Assembly (NCBI GenBank): GCA_017447185.1
Contig: JAFSOC010000015.1
Location: 372,672 to 436,671 of the forward strand
Reading direction: 5' to 3'
Length of the DNA: 64,000 bases
DNA from: Clostridia bacterium
GTDB lineage: Bacteria > Bacillota > Clostridia > Christensenellales > Aristaeellaceae
Below the pieces are notes generated by a model, which made no database searches, had not been told where the DNA came from, and saw only the letters and a program-made list of their open reading frames with translations. Below, in pieces: positions 7,882-16,522 of the stretch; the stretch's first letter is position 1; each line of letters starts with the position of its first letter. The position numbers were made by a program, and so were the translations under genes.

Positions 7882-9253
7882 AAGATTCCAGGATCCGTCT
7901 TGCAACATGCACGCCGCTGGCGCTTGCGTGACTCAGGCTGTGCGTCACACCGCTTCCGTCGCCAATCACATACAGACCCGGATACTGGGTTTCCAGGTTT
8001 TCATCCAGGTCAACTTCCATATTATAGAACTTTACTTCCACACCGTACAGAAGTGTATCATCATTCGCTGTACCGGGAGCAATTTTGTCCAGCGCATAGA
8101 TCATTTCAATAATACCGTCGAGTATCCGCTTCGGAATCACAAGGCTCAGATCGCCCGGTGTAGCAGCAAGCGTCGGAGTCACAAAGGAATCTGCAATCCG
8201 GCCCGGTGTGCTTCTCCGCCCGCGAACCAGGTCTCCGAAACGCTGAACAATCACCCCGCCGCCAAGCATATTGCTGAGTCTTGCAATGGATTCTCCGTAT
8301 CCGTTTGAATCCTTGAACGGTTCTGAAAAGTGTTTGCTGACAAGAAGTGCAAAATTGGTATTGTCCGTATGACGGGCGGGGTCCTCAAAACTGTGGCCGT
8401 TTACTGTTACAATCCCGTTTGTATTTTCACTGACAACAGCCCCATGAGGATTCATGCAGAAGGTTCGTACCAGATCCTCGAATTTCGCAGTCCGGTACAC
8501 AATTTTGCTTTCATACAATTCATCCGTCAGGTGCTGAAAAACCTTTGCGGGAAGTTCCACACGCACCCCGATATCAACCCTGTTGCTCTTTGTAGGTATA
8601 CCCATATCCTGACAGACGCCTTCCATCCATTTGCTGCCGCTGCGTCCGACAGATATAACGCATGTGGACGCCGTGACAGACTGCCCGTCACCGGTCGTGA
8701 TCCGGTATCCTTCCTCCACCCGCTCAACAGATGCCACAGGTGTATCAAACCTGAAATCAACCTTATCTTTAAGGTCGTTGTACAGGTTCTCCAGAACAAT
8801 ATAATTGATATCTGTACCCAGATGGCGGACCTGTGCATCCAGCAGGTGCAGTCCATGTTGCAGACACATCTGTTTGATAGCGCTGTTTGCGGTCGAATAC
8901 AGCCTGGTCCCTTCCCCGCCGTATTTCAGATTGATCTGGTCCACATAGCGCATCAGTTCAAGTGCTCTCGTTTTTCCTACATGTTCATGGAGGCTTCCGC
9001 CAAAATCATTGGTAATATTGTATTTTCCGTCTGAAAATGCTCCGGCACCGCCAAATCCGCTCATAATAGAGCAGGTTTTGCATCGGATGCAGCTTTTTAC
9101 TTTTTTTCCGTCAATAGGACATTTCCGCCGGTTCAGCGGATTCCCGAGCTCAAAGACAGCAGTTTTCAGCGGACGGGTGGAACAATGAACCAGTTCATAA
9201 GCAGTAAATATGCCTCCCGGTCCCGCCCCGATAATAAGAACATCATAATCCAT
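7868..9253 (-). CDS. FAD-dependent dehydrogenase of the COG2509 family with a four-cysteine cluster
   Basis: Predicted cytoplasmic flavoprotein of unknown substrate. The N-terminus MDYDVLIIGAGPGGIFTAYE is a Rossmann FAD-binding site; the GSGFGGAGAFSDGK-type motif and C-terminal YVIGDGSGVTHSLSHASASG are typical of COG2509. Four cysteines at about 45, 55, 58 and 61 (C-x9-C-x2-C-x2-C) just before the GGAGAFSDGK motif could hold an Fe-S cluster or zinc; the paralogue at 43469-45061 lacks them. I prefer the ATG at 9253 (461 residues, GGAG 10 bases upstream) over one 21 bases earlier, because the FAD motif normally begins within a few residues. The gene is monocistronic. Confidence 0.82.
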   Translation of the reverse strand: MDYDVLIIGAGPGGIFTAYELVHCSTRPLKTAVFELGNPLNRRKCPIDGKKVKSCIRCKTCSIMSGFGGAGAFSDGKYNITNDFGGSLHEHVGKTRALELMRYVDQINLKYGGEGTRLYSTANSAIKQMCLQHGLHLLDAQVRHLGTDINYIVLENLYNDLKDKVDFRFDTPVASVERVEEGYRITTGDGQSVTASTCVISVGRSGSKWMEGVCQDMGIPTKSNRVDIGVRVELPAKVFQHLTDELYESKIVYRTAKFEDLVRTFCMNPHGAVVSENTNGIVTVNGHSFEDPARHTDNTNFALLVSKHFSEPFKDSNGYGESIARLSNMLGGGVIVQRFGDLVRGRRSTPGRIADSFVTPTLAATPGDLSLVIPKRILDGIIEMIYALDKIAPGTANDDTLLYGVEVKFYNMEVDLDENLETQYPGLYVIGDGSGVTHSLSHASASGVHVARRILESFSNP

Positions 9254-9293
9254 AGAAGATTCGCTCCGCTCCATTCATTGGCTTTCCGGTGGA

Positions 9294-9322
9294 ATTATAT
9301 CATTGATTGTTCAAAAAGCAAA
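9294..9322 (-). promoter_or_regulatory. Candidate promoter of the COG2509 flavoprotein gene
   Basis: Minus-strand -10 TATAAT (9294-9299) with an extended TGA just upstream; the -35 TTTGCT (9317-9322, 17-base spacer) is poor. The strong extended -10 carries the call. Confidence 0.5.
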
Positions 9323-9352
9323 TTTCAGATTCCGTTTTCTTACATTTTCATG

Positions 9353-9358
9353 TATAAT
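9353..9358 (+). promoter_or_regulatory. Candidate -10 element of the LCP-zinc ribbon-RsiV-like cluster
   Basis: A plus-strand TATAAT at 9353-9358, about 50 bases before the LCP start. The -35 (TTCCGT, 9330-9335) is weak, so activation by another factor is possible. Confidence 0.45.
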
Positions 9359-9374
9359 AATTAAATCCTTATTA

Positions 9375-9388
9375 CCGGTATATACCGG
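9375..9388. promoter_or_regulatory. 14-bp perfect palindrome just upstream of the LCP ribosome binding site
   Basis: CCGGTATATACCGG is perfectly self-complementary and lies between the -10 (9353-9358) and the AGGAG at 9395-9399. It could be a repressor operator covering the transcription start, or an RNA hairpin (CCGGT/ACCGG) beside the ribosome binding site. Chance occurrence cannot be excluded. Confidence 0.35.
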
Positions 9389-9409
9389 GACGGAAGGAGT
9401 GTTTTGCAA

Positions 9410-10771
9410 TTGCGTAGATTTCTTGTCCTTTTTCTTGCCCTCGTTCTGCTGATTCCCTGTTTTGTTTCAGCGGAAGATGCGGACGACAGCTGGGCAAAAA
9501 AAAGACTTCCGAAAGAAAGGCTTCCTGAAGAAATTAAGATTGTTCCGTGGGATGAGATTCCTTCCCCCTCCCTCGGCCAGCATCATTATCTTCTGCTGTG
9601 CATTGACCAGTGGAAATCAAAGCCGCGTCCAGACGGGATTGAACCGCCCACAGATGGTAACGGCAACCGCCGTGACTATTTTGGCAATACTGACGGCATT
9701 GTTATCCTGACGCTTGATACTGCTGCCCGTCGGATCATGCTGGCTTCCATTGTGCGTGACGCAACGATCCTCAAGCCGAATACCACTGATACGAAACAGT
9801 ATTACGGCCGGATCAATTATGTGTATAACGATTACGGTCCGGAAGCGCTTTGCAAACTGATCAGTGAGCATCTTGGCATTAAGATTGAAAAATACATCCT
9901 TTTCAACTTTTCCCAGATTCAGGATATCATTGATCTTGAAAGCCTTGATGGCGTATATGTGGATCTCAATCGGAACGAAATCGCTTATCTCGCCCGCTTT
10001 GCCGTTCCCAAACGCACCGTAATCAAAGCAGACGGTTATTACGCCCTGAAAGGTGATCCACAAAAAGACGAATACCTGAAACTGCACTACACTGCCAAAA
10101 ACCATCAGGCGCTTGATTTTTCTATTCCCTTTTCACTTTTTACACAGACTGATAACGGTATGGTAACGGAAACAGCAACTGTTGCCGGCACTTCCGGTTC
10201 CTCCATCGTTTTTGAAAAAAACGGCGGGCTTCAGATTATTCTTGCGGACGGATCCAAAGAGAAAGGAAGCTACGGATTTGAGCACAACCGCCTTGAGGTG
10301 ATGACCGGCGATGATGTGCATCTGAATAACCGTGCTGAAGTCGGAACCTATCATATGAAAGGCCATTCTGCACTTCTGTACATGCGGATCCGCAAATCAA
10401 GCCGCGGCGACACCGATTTTATGCGTACCCAGCGTGTACGCAATGTACTGAGCGCCCTGGCTGATGAATGCCGTTCATTTACGCTTGACCAGGCAAATGA
10501 TCTGGCAAACAGTATCATGCAGCATAATGACAAGACAAACATGACGCTGAAAGATATGACGGATGCCGCTTCCTGGGCCTATGATCTTCGCGATTGCACC
10601 ATCGAAGAATTCCGTGTTCCGCCGCAGGAAGATGTTCGTTCCATCACCTTTGCACAGATGTCTGCACTGGAAATCAACTGGTCTTCTGTCAGGAAGAAAT
10701 ACAATGAATTCCTGGATCATACCACACTCGTCCGCGATACTGATTTCGTTGTTGTGGATGATGACGACTGA
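9410..10771 (+). CDS. LytR-CpsA-Psr (LCP) family protein
   Basis: LCP enzymes sit outside the membrane and transfer lipid-linked polymers to peptidoglycan. A signal sequence (MRRFLVLFLALVLLIPC, cleavage after VSA) is followed by HHYLLLCIDQ, DGIVILTLDTAARRIMLASI, VRD and, late in the protein, KGHSALLYMRIRKSSRGDTDF and RTQRVRNVL, the LCP core order. About 90 residues (roughly 210-310) interrupt the core, which is unusual. The start is a TTG: 9410 has AGGAG 10 bases upstream; a TTG at 9404 is also in frame but too close. It is the first gene of a three-gene cluster. Polymer substrate unknown. Confidence 0.8.
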   Translation: MRRFLVLFLALVLLIPCFVSAEDADDSWAKKRLPKERLPEEIKIVPWDEIPSPSLGQHHYLLLCIDQWKSKPRPDGIEPPTDGNGNRRDYFGNTDGIVILTLDTAARRIMLASIVRDATILKPNTTDTKQYYGRINYVYNDYGPEALCKLISEHLGIKIEKYILFNFSQIQDIIDLESLDGVYVDLNRNEIAYLARFAVPKRTVIKADGYYALKGDPQKDEYLKLHYTAKNHQALDFSIPFSLFTQTDNGMVTETATVAGTSGSSIVFEKNGGLQIILADGSKEKGSYGFEHNRLEVMTGDDVHLNNRAEVGTYHMKGHSALLYMRIRKSSRGDTDFMRTQRVRNVLSALADECRSFTLDQANDLANSIMQHNDKTNMTLKDMTDAASWAYDLRDCTIEEFRVPPQEDVRSITFAQMSALEINWSSVRKKYNEFLDHTTLVRDTDFVVVDDDD

Positions 10772-10789
10772 CGGGAAAGGGTCAATCTG

Positions 10790-12562
10790 ATGAAATGTCC
10801 TGAATGCGGTCTGTGGAACCGTGCATCACTGCCTCACTGCACACGGTGCGGTACCCCTCTGAACATCGACCAGGCTTCCAGATTTGCCTGGAAAGATTCG
10901 CTGAAAGATGGAGGCGCTTCCACAACCTACCTTCGAGCCGATGAATTCGGCCAGACAGATCAAACGCCCGAACCGAGGGACGCGCTTGCACGTGAAATGC
11001 ACGATCTGAAGCAGCGTAAACAACGTGGATCTGAACTGCTGGAACGGCTTCAGAGCGAATCACAGGCTCCATCTTCTGAACGTGTTATAACTGAAGAAGG
11101 AGCGGAAGAATCACCCTCCGGCACAATCCAGAAAACAATTGTTGTAAAGCAGGTATCCGAATCCGGATTACGCTCCCGCCGCGAGTCAGAATTACGCTCC
11201 CGTGTCCGTTTTATGGATGAAAACGGCGCATTCGTTGAATCCCGTTCCTATGATCCGCTCATTCCGCAATCTTTTCGGTCTACCGAAGATTCTCTTCCGA
11301 GAAAAGGTCGTTACCTTCCCCGAAAGAAACACAGAATCCTTCAGACGGTGCTGATTGTTCTGGCTGCGCTGGCTTTGTCTGTTGGTGGTTATTTTGTGAT
11401 CAATCATTTTGCCAGTACGGCTGTTGCTGTGAAGGAAAACGCCCCCGGAGTCGTGGTTAATGCCGGATTGCTGGACGATCTTTCTGCACATACAGTAATG
11501 ATTCCCGGTGCAGAAGGAAGCACGATTTATATCCGTGAGCTTCATGCCAGCTACGTTGTCAGCGACGGATTTGCCACCGTTGAAATTCCTGACCATATCT
11601 GGTATGACAATCTGGAAGGTTCTCTTGATGAAACAATGGAAGTCACACTGACGCCCTTTCTGAAATCTTCCTCCGGACGTCAGACCCCTCTGGATCCGAT
11701 TCATTACACCATTACCATTCCGCTCAGTCCAATTGAGCTCGAGTCGCCTGACAGCATGCGAACCACTGTCTCCACTACAATGGCAAGTATTAAAATCAAA
11801 GTTCGCGCCGGTTCCCATGTGACTGTTAACGGAAAGGATTACAGCGATACTGTTTCTTCGGTTAGCGGTGAAATGGTCTATAATGCCACAATCCAGCCGA
11901 TTGGCGACAATCCTTTCACCATCGTTGTTCGTTCGCAGTATTGCCGCGACAACACGATTACCGTTACCTTCTACCGGGCACGCCAGGATATACCGCTGGA
12001 TCTTGCTGTAGGCACTTACGGTACCACAGACAGAAAAACCATGCGGGTCTCCGCCACAACCATGCCCGGGGCATATGTTGAAGTCATTACACCTTATTCT
12101 GACCTGAATATTACCGAACTGGATACCACCGGCAAATTTACCTTCAATGCCATTTTTGACAAAATCGGAGACAATACAATCAGTATTATAGCTTCCTACC
12201 CGGGCAAGAAACCTTCCCAGGTGGATCATGTAGTTTACTACCTGCCACCTGCAGACGAATATACGGTAAAAGCCTGGCCCCTTTCTGCCGACGGATATGC
12301 GGAACTTCTCAGTAATATCTCCGTGCGGGCCGAGAAAAATCAGGTATACGTTGTGAAGGGAATCGTCCAGTATGTCGTTTCCGACAAACCGCAGATGGTT
12401 GTGATTAACACAAGTGATGACGGAAAATCCCAGCCTGTCCTCGTGCAGAACTACACAAAGACCAAATGGGAAGTCGGAAAATACTACAGGCTTTATGCTG
12501 ATGCCTATAACACTTATAACGGCATGCCCTGGCTGAACGCCAGATACACTTACCTGAAATAA
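10790..12562 (+). CDS. Zinc-ribbon, single-helix membrane protein with Ig-like outer domains
   Basis: No named family recognised. Residues 1-22 are a zinc ribbon (C3, C6, C17, C20). Residues 23-180 are charged and probably disordered inside the cell, with repeated Arg-rich stretches. One membrane helix follows at about 183-207 (ILQTVLIVLAALALSVGGYF). The outer 380 residues contain at least two beta-sandwich repeats (for example VSATTMPGAYVEVITPYSD) and a C-terminal OB-like region resembling the end of the secreted protein at 56580-58265. It lies 18 bases after the LCP gene and 14 before the RsiV-like gene, suggesting a joint envelope role. GGAAAGGG precedes the ATG. Confidence 0.75.
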   Translation: MKCPECGLWNRASLPHCTRCGTPLNIDQASRFAWKDSLKDGGASTTYLRADEFGQTDQTPEPRDALAREMHDLKQRKQRGSELLERLQSESQAPSSERVITEEGAEESPSGTIQKTIVVKQVSESGLRSRRESELRSRVRFMDENGAFVESRSYDPLIPQSFRSTEDSLPRKGRYLPRKKHRILQTVLIVLAALALSVGGYFVINHFASTAVAVKENAPGVVVNAGLLDDLSAHTVMIPGAEGSTIYIRELHASYVVSDGFATVEIPDHIWYDNLEGSLDETMEVTLTPFLKSSSGRQTPLDPIHYTITIPLSPIELESPDSMRTTVSTTMASIKIKVRAGSHVTVNGKDYSDTVSSVSGEMVYNATIQPIGDNPFTIVVRSQYCRDNTITVTFYRARQDIPLDLAVGTYGTTDRKTMRVSATTMPGAYVEVITPYSDLNITELDTTGKFTFNAIFDKIGDNTISIIASYPGKKPSQVDHVVYYLPPADEYTVKAWPLSADGYAELLSNISVRAEKNQVYVVKGIVQYVVSDKPQMVVINTSDDGKSQPVLVQNYTKTKWEVGKYYRLYADAYNTYNGMPWLNARYTYLK

Positions 12563-12576
12563 CGGGAGTTGAGAAA

Positions 12577-13380
12577 ATGAAGCGTTTTATTGGGGTCCTG
12601 ATGTCTGTTCTTCTCGTTTTCATTGCTGCGTCTGCTGCGGCAGATCCGCTTACGCTGACAGATGATTATGCGGATACCGTCACGGTATATTATAACGGAG
12701 AAGACGCTTCAGACGGTTCATATGTTTATTCCTACAGATTCCCGCACGCCTCTGTTCCTGAAAATGATACGGAGGAGTCTGACCTTTCTGCCGCCAGCGT
12801 AAACCGTTATTATGAAAAGCGGATTCAGGAGTATACTGTTGACTATATCCCGAATCAGGCAGATTATTTTGCATCACAGTATCAGGATGTATCGGTTGAT
12901 GTCACATACCAGATCATGTGCAATAATGATGACTATTTTTCTGTCCTGCTGCACAAGACAGAAAACGTGGACGGTGAAACAGAGGAAACCTGGGAAGGCA
13001 ATACATTTTCCCGTTCCAGCGAAATGGTCGGTCAGCTCACTTCCCTTCCGAAACTGTTGGGCATTCTGGACGCGGGAGAAAGCGATGAATGGGTGGAAGA
13101 CCGGCAGTCAAACCGGATCTGGGAAGTTATCTGTACGCTTGTATGGAATAACATCCGGAACAATCCGGATCATCTCAGCTTTGATCCGTCCCTGACCAAG
13201 GAAGATCTTGAATTCATCATTACTCCTGAATACTCGCTGGACCAGGATTTCTACATTGACGAAAACGGAGATGTTGTTTTCTTCATTCTTTCCCGTTTCA
13301 TTCTGTCAGAAGAAGCTGCTGAAGAGACAGGATATATTCCCTTCAGAATGACACTGGAAGAGATTGACGACGAAATGTGA
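12577..13380 (+). CDS. Secreted RsiV-like protein (DUF3298-type)
   Basis: A 267-residue exported protein with a clear signal sequence (MKRFIGVLMSVLLVFIAASA, cleavage near AAA-DP). The C-terminal half resembles the DUF3298/RsiV outer domain: an acidic helix-rich part, LTKEDLEFIITPEY, then FYIDENGDVVFFILSRFI and IPFRMTLEEI. In RsiV such a domain binds lysozyme, but here there is no anti-sigma segment or membrane anchor, so only a soluble binding or sensing role is inferred. GGGAG precedes the ATG. It is last in the LCP cluster. Confidence 0.65.
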   Translation: MKRFIGVLMSVLLVFIAASAAADPLTLTDDYADTVTVYYNGEDASDGSYVYSYRFPHASVPENDTEESDLSAASVNRYYEKRIQEYTVDYIPNQADYFASQYQDVSVDVTYQIMCNNDDYFSVLLHKTENVDGETEETWEGNTFSRSSEMVGQLTSLPKLLGILDAGESDEWVEDRQSNRIWEVICTLVWNNIRNNPDHLSFDPSLTKEDLEFIITPEYSLDQDFYIDENGDVVFFILSRFILSEEAAEETGYIPFRMTLEEIDDEM

Positions 13381-13381
13381 T

Positions 13382-13412
13382 ACAGGAAAAAGACAGGATT
13401 TCCTCCTGTGAT
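13382..13412. repeat. Short palindromic element, copy A
   Basis: The stretch begins ACAGGAAAAAGACAGG and ends CCTCCTGT, forming an ACAGGA/TCCTGT stem (13394-13399 with 13403-13408). A close relative lies at 61469-61500. On the minus strand the stem is followed by CTTTTT, so it looks like a terminator in that direction although both flanking genes are on the plus strand. Confidence 0.4.
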
Positions 13413-13417
13413 AAGCG

Positions 13418-13423
13418 TATAAT
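13418..13423 (+). promoter_or_regulatory. Candidate -10 element for ilvE
   Basis: TATAAT at 13418-13423, 33 bases before the ilvE ATG. No good -35 at 16-18 bases; the palindromic element (13382-13412) occupies that position. Confidence 0.45.
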
Positions 13424-13456
13424 AAATTATCATAGAATCAGAAAGAAGGGCTCCTT

Positions 13457-14524
13457 ATGTTGGATATAAGTGTAACACGCTCAAAGAATCTGAAGCAGAA
13501 GCCTGTGGATGAATCCTCCCTCGGCTTTGGCAGGATCTTTACAGATCACATGTTCATGATGGATTATGAGCTGGGACTCGGCTGGCACAATGCCCGCATC
13601 GTTCCTTATGACAGTTTCGCGATGGATCCGGCTGCAATGGTTCTCCATTATGGTCAGGCGATTTTTGAAGGATGCAAGTGCTACCGCCGTGCGGACGGAG
13701 GACTGCAGCTCTTCCGCGCGAAGGATAATCTTGCGCGGATGACCCGGAGCGCCCAGCGGATGTGTATGCCCGCGCTGGATGAAGAAACTGCGCTGGAAGG
13801 CTTGAAACAGCTGATCAGAATCGACGCAGACTGGGTTCCCCACAAGGACGGTACTTCCCTTTACATCCGTCCGACCATGATTTCCATGGATATCGGTCTT
13901 GGAGTACACGCTTCCAAGAAATACTGTTTCTTTATCATTCTTTCTCCTGTCGGTGCATATTATAAAGAAGGTCTCAAGCCTGTCAGTATTTATGTGGAAG
14001 ATGAATTCGTTCGTGCCGTCCGCGGCGGTGTCGGTTTCACCAAGTGTGCCGGCAACTATGCAGCATCCATCCTGGCCGGTGATGTGGCCGAGAAGAAAGG
14101 TTATTCACAGGTACTCTGGCTTGACGGTGTGGAGCAGAAATACATTGAGGAAGTCGGCTCCATGAACATGATGTTTGCCTATGGCAATAAGATTGTTACG
14201 CCCCGGCTGAATGGCTCGATCCTGCCGGGTATTACCCGTGACAGTGTTCTGAAGCTGGCACGACAGCTTGGTCTCGAGGCTGAAGAAGCCCGTCTTGATG
14301 TTCACGAGATCTTTGCCGATGCTAAATCCGGAAAACTGACGGAAGCCTTTGGCACCGGTACAGCTGCTGTAATCAGTCCCGTCGGAGTTCTTGCCCTTGG
14401 TGACGAGAAAGTCACGCTTGGAGATGGCGGAATCGGTCCGGTTGCCCAGAAACTGTATGACACGCTGACCGGTATCCAGTATGGCCGTCTGGAAGATGAA
14501 AACGGCTGGATCATCCGACTTTAA
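13457..14524 (+). CDS. ilvE: Branched-chain amino acid aminotransferase
   Basis: Transfers the amino group between glutamate and the 2-oxo acids of Leu, Ile and Val using PLP in the cytoplasm. The 355-residue sequence is a class IV aminotransferase of the longer BCAT type: ALHYGQ-like VLHYGQAIFEGCKCYR, YIRPTMI, the PLP lysine at about 196 in GFTKCAGNYAAS, VGSMNMMF and FGTGTAAVISPV. GAAGG precedes the ATG by about 7 bases. It starts a run of plus-strand genes but is metabolically unrelated to its neighbours. Confidence 0.95.
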   Translation: MLDISVTRSKNLKQKPVDESSLGFGRIFTDHMFMMDYELGLGWHNARIVPYDSFAMDPAAMVLHYGQAIFEGCKCYRRADGGLQLFRAKDNLARMTRSAQRMCMPALDEETALEGLKQLIRIDADWVPHKDGTSLYIRPTMISMDIGLGVHASKKYCFFIILSPVGAYYKEGLKPVSIYVEDEFVRAVRGGVGFTKCAGNYAASILAGDVAEKKGYSQVLWLDGVEQKYIEEVGSMNMMFAYGNKIVTPRLNGSILPGITRDSVLKLARQLGLEAEEARLDVHEIFADAKSGKLTEAFGTGTAAVISPVGVLALGDEKVTLGDGGIGPVAQKLYDTLTGIQYGRLEDENGWIIRL

Positions 14525-14554
14525 TCTTTTATTTTTTCCTGAGAGGATTTGTAA

Positions 14555-15607
14555 ATGCTCAGACACGGCAACACTCATCCCTATCATTGGGCCGATAAGA
14601 CCATGAGCGTCCTGCGGGCCAATCAGCTGGAGGCTTGCGAGAAAGATCTTGCAAGCCTTCCTTTCCGTTGCCTTTTTGACGCAGACTGTACGGATGCGGA
14701 TGCTGAATCTTTTTATCAGCTTTCTTTTTTCCCCCGTGAAGACCGGAATGCCCAGTCTGTTTCGCTTCATACAGTTGAGCAACTTCGGGTCCGGGTCCTT
14801 TCCTCTTTTGCTCCGGAACTTGCGCTGCTTTCTCCGGAAGAACACGATCTGATGGTTCGTCTTGTACTTTTCGGCGGCAGACTTTCCCTGCAGGATTGGG
14901 AAGATCTGATTCCCGCCCGTTCCCTTGTTCGCCGTCTCTGGTGCCGCACAACCACAGAAAATGGAATTCGTATTCTTTGTATGCCGCATCAGCTATGCGC
15001 TTCTGCACTGCTGCTTCTTGCCGGTGAAGGGCACAAAAAAATACGGGATGCTGTTGAAACTGTACAGGAAAGTATTGATCAGTCCCTTTATCTGATGGGG
15101 ATGGTACAGGCTGCCGGTCCAAAGCTTCACCTGCAGTCTTTGCTCAAGGATACATATGCTGAAAACCGTCCGGAACTGATTGAACGTATGTTTTATTCCG
15201 GCTGGGATTATATATTTGATCCACAGGGACGTCTGATTCTTATTCACCCCGGTCTTGCTGATCCTGATGGAATGCTCTCCCGTATTCCCGCCGCTTCCGG
15301 CGCATGCAGCGAAATGAGTCCTTCCGCCATACAGCTTGCGTCTGATTCCATCAGTGACCTGGAATCTCCGCTCTATGAACAGATGCTTTTTGCCATTGCA
15401 GATGCCGTCCGCCCCGAACTTACTCCCGAAGATGCAGTTGAGGATCTGATTATCCTTGCAAAGCAGAATGTCTCTTTTTCCGATATGAAAGAAGTCCTTT
15501 CTTCCCTGCTTGTTTCCATCCCGACAACTGAGATGACAAAAGCGCTTCGTGACCTGAGCGACCGGATTCCCCGTTGGATTTGGTTCTCCTCTTCCCGTGT
15601 CCAGTAA
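14555..15607 (+). CDS. Protein of unknown function
   Basis: I do not recognise this 350-residue protein. It has no signal sequence or membrane helix and looks mostly alpha-helical and cytoplasmic. Isolated Cys and His are scattered without a motif. It is preceded by AGAGGA and lies 12 bases before the RluA-type synthase gene, so the two are likely cotranscribed. Codon use matches its neighbours, so it is a real gene. Confidence 0.7.
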   Translation: MLRHGNTHPYHWADKTMSVLRANQLEACEKDLASLPFRCLFDADCTDADAESFYQLSFFPREDRNAQSVSLHTVEQLRVRVLSSFAPELALLSPEEHDLMVRLVLFGGRLSLQDWEDLIPARSLVRRLWCRTTTENGIRILCMPHQLCASALLLLAGEGHKKIRDAVETVQESIDQSLYLMGMVQAAGPKLHLQSLLKDTYAENRPELIERMFYSGWDYIFDPQGRLILIHPGLADPDGMLSRIPAASGACSEMSPSAIQLASDSISDLESPLYEQMLFAIADAVRPELTPEDAVEDLIILAKQNVSFSDMKEVLSSLLVSIPTTEMTKALRDLSDRIPRWIWFSSSRVQ

Positions 15608-15619
15608 GGGGTGTAACGG

Positions 15620-16501
15620 ATGACTGTTCAGAATGTTATGATTCCGCCTGAGGCGGAAGGAATGAAAACAGGACTTTTTCTGCGCCGTTATCTCCCTGAT
15701 CTTCCGGAAAGCACCCTTCGCAAGATCTTTTCCGCCCGGGATGTCAAACTGGATGGAATTCGTGTTTTGAGGGACACTCCTGTACATGCCGGCCAGACGC
15801 TCACCGTTTTTCTGCCTGCATCTGCAAATACTTTCGAAAGCCTTCGTATCGTCTGGGAAGATGACAATGTCCTTCTGGTAAACAAACCTGCGGGTATCAG
15901 CGTGGAAGCGGATGATCCCGGTAATCTCTCACTGACAGACCTTTGCCGACTTCACGCCGAATCACATGCATCCGGATCCGGTCTTCTGTTTCCCCCTGCT
16001 CCCTGTCATCGCCTCGATAACAAAACTTCCGGGCTTTGTCTGTTCGCGAAAAATGATTCATCACTGAAGATCCTTCAGGAAGCTTTTAAAAACAGGGATA
16101 TCAATAAATACTATACCTGTTTAGTCCGTGGCATGATGAAACCGCATGCTGCTGTATGTACCGCATGGCTTCTGAAAGACGCTGCCAAGGCCAAAGTGCA
16201 AATCCTTGATCACGAGATACCGGGAGCAAAGCCGATTACAACAGGATATGAAACAATAAAATCCGGTTCCATATCCCGGCTGCGTGTACATCTGATTACG
16301 GGACGGACGCATCAGATCCGGGCCCATCTTGCTGCTCTCGGCCATCCTGTGCTTGGGGATGATCTGTACGGAGACCGGTCATTCAATCATCAGCAGAAAG
16401 TGCGCGCACTTCGTCTTTGTGCCACAGAACTGACACTTCACACCAACGGGAAACTGCCGTATCTGGACAACAGAACGTTTATCATCGATCCGCCATTTTA
16501 A
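15620..16501 (+). CDS. RluA-family 23S/tRNA pseudouridine synthase
   Basis: Isomerises uridine to pseudouridine in structured RNA. An S4-like RNA-binding segment (about residues 15-75: LRRYLPDLPESTLRKIFSAR) precedes the catalytic domain. The active-site motif is HRLDNKTSGL with the nucleophile Asp133; later motifs YTCLVRG, LITGRTHQIRAHLA and HPVLGDDLYG confirm the family. At 293 residues it is the usual size. Which RNA position it modifies (RluC/RluD/YjbO type) cannot be told from sequence alone. GGGGTG precedes the ATG. Confidence 0.9.
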   Translation: MTVQNVMIPPEAEGMKTGLFLRRYLPDLPESTLRKIFSARDVKLDGIRVLRDTPVHAGQTLTVFLPASANTFESLRIVWEDDNVLLVNKPAGISVEADDPGNLSLTDLCRLHAESHASGSGLLFPPAPCHRLDNKTSGLCLFAKNDSSLKILQEAFKNRDINKYYTCLVRGMMKPHAAVCTAWLLKDAAKAKVQILDHEIPGAKPITTGYETIKSGSISRLRVHLITGRTHQIRAHLAALGHPVLGDDLYGDRSFNHQQKVRALRLCATELTLHTNGKLPYLDNRTFIIDPPF

Positions 16502-16522
16502 AAGAAAAGGAGATAACATCTT

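Noticed and set aside
11192-12229. 345-codon minus-strand frame
   Set aside because: Antisense to the zinc-ribbon membrane protein; no features of a real gene.
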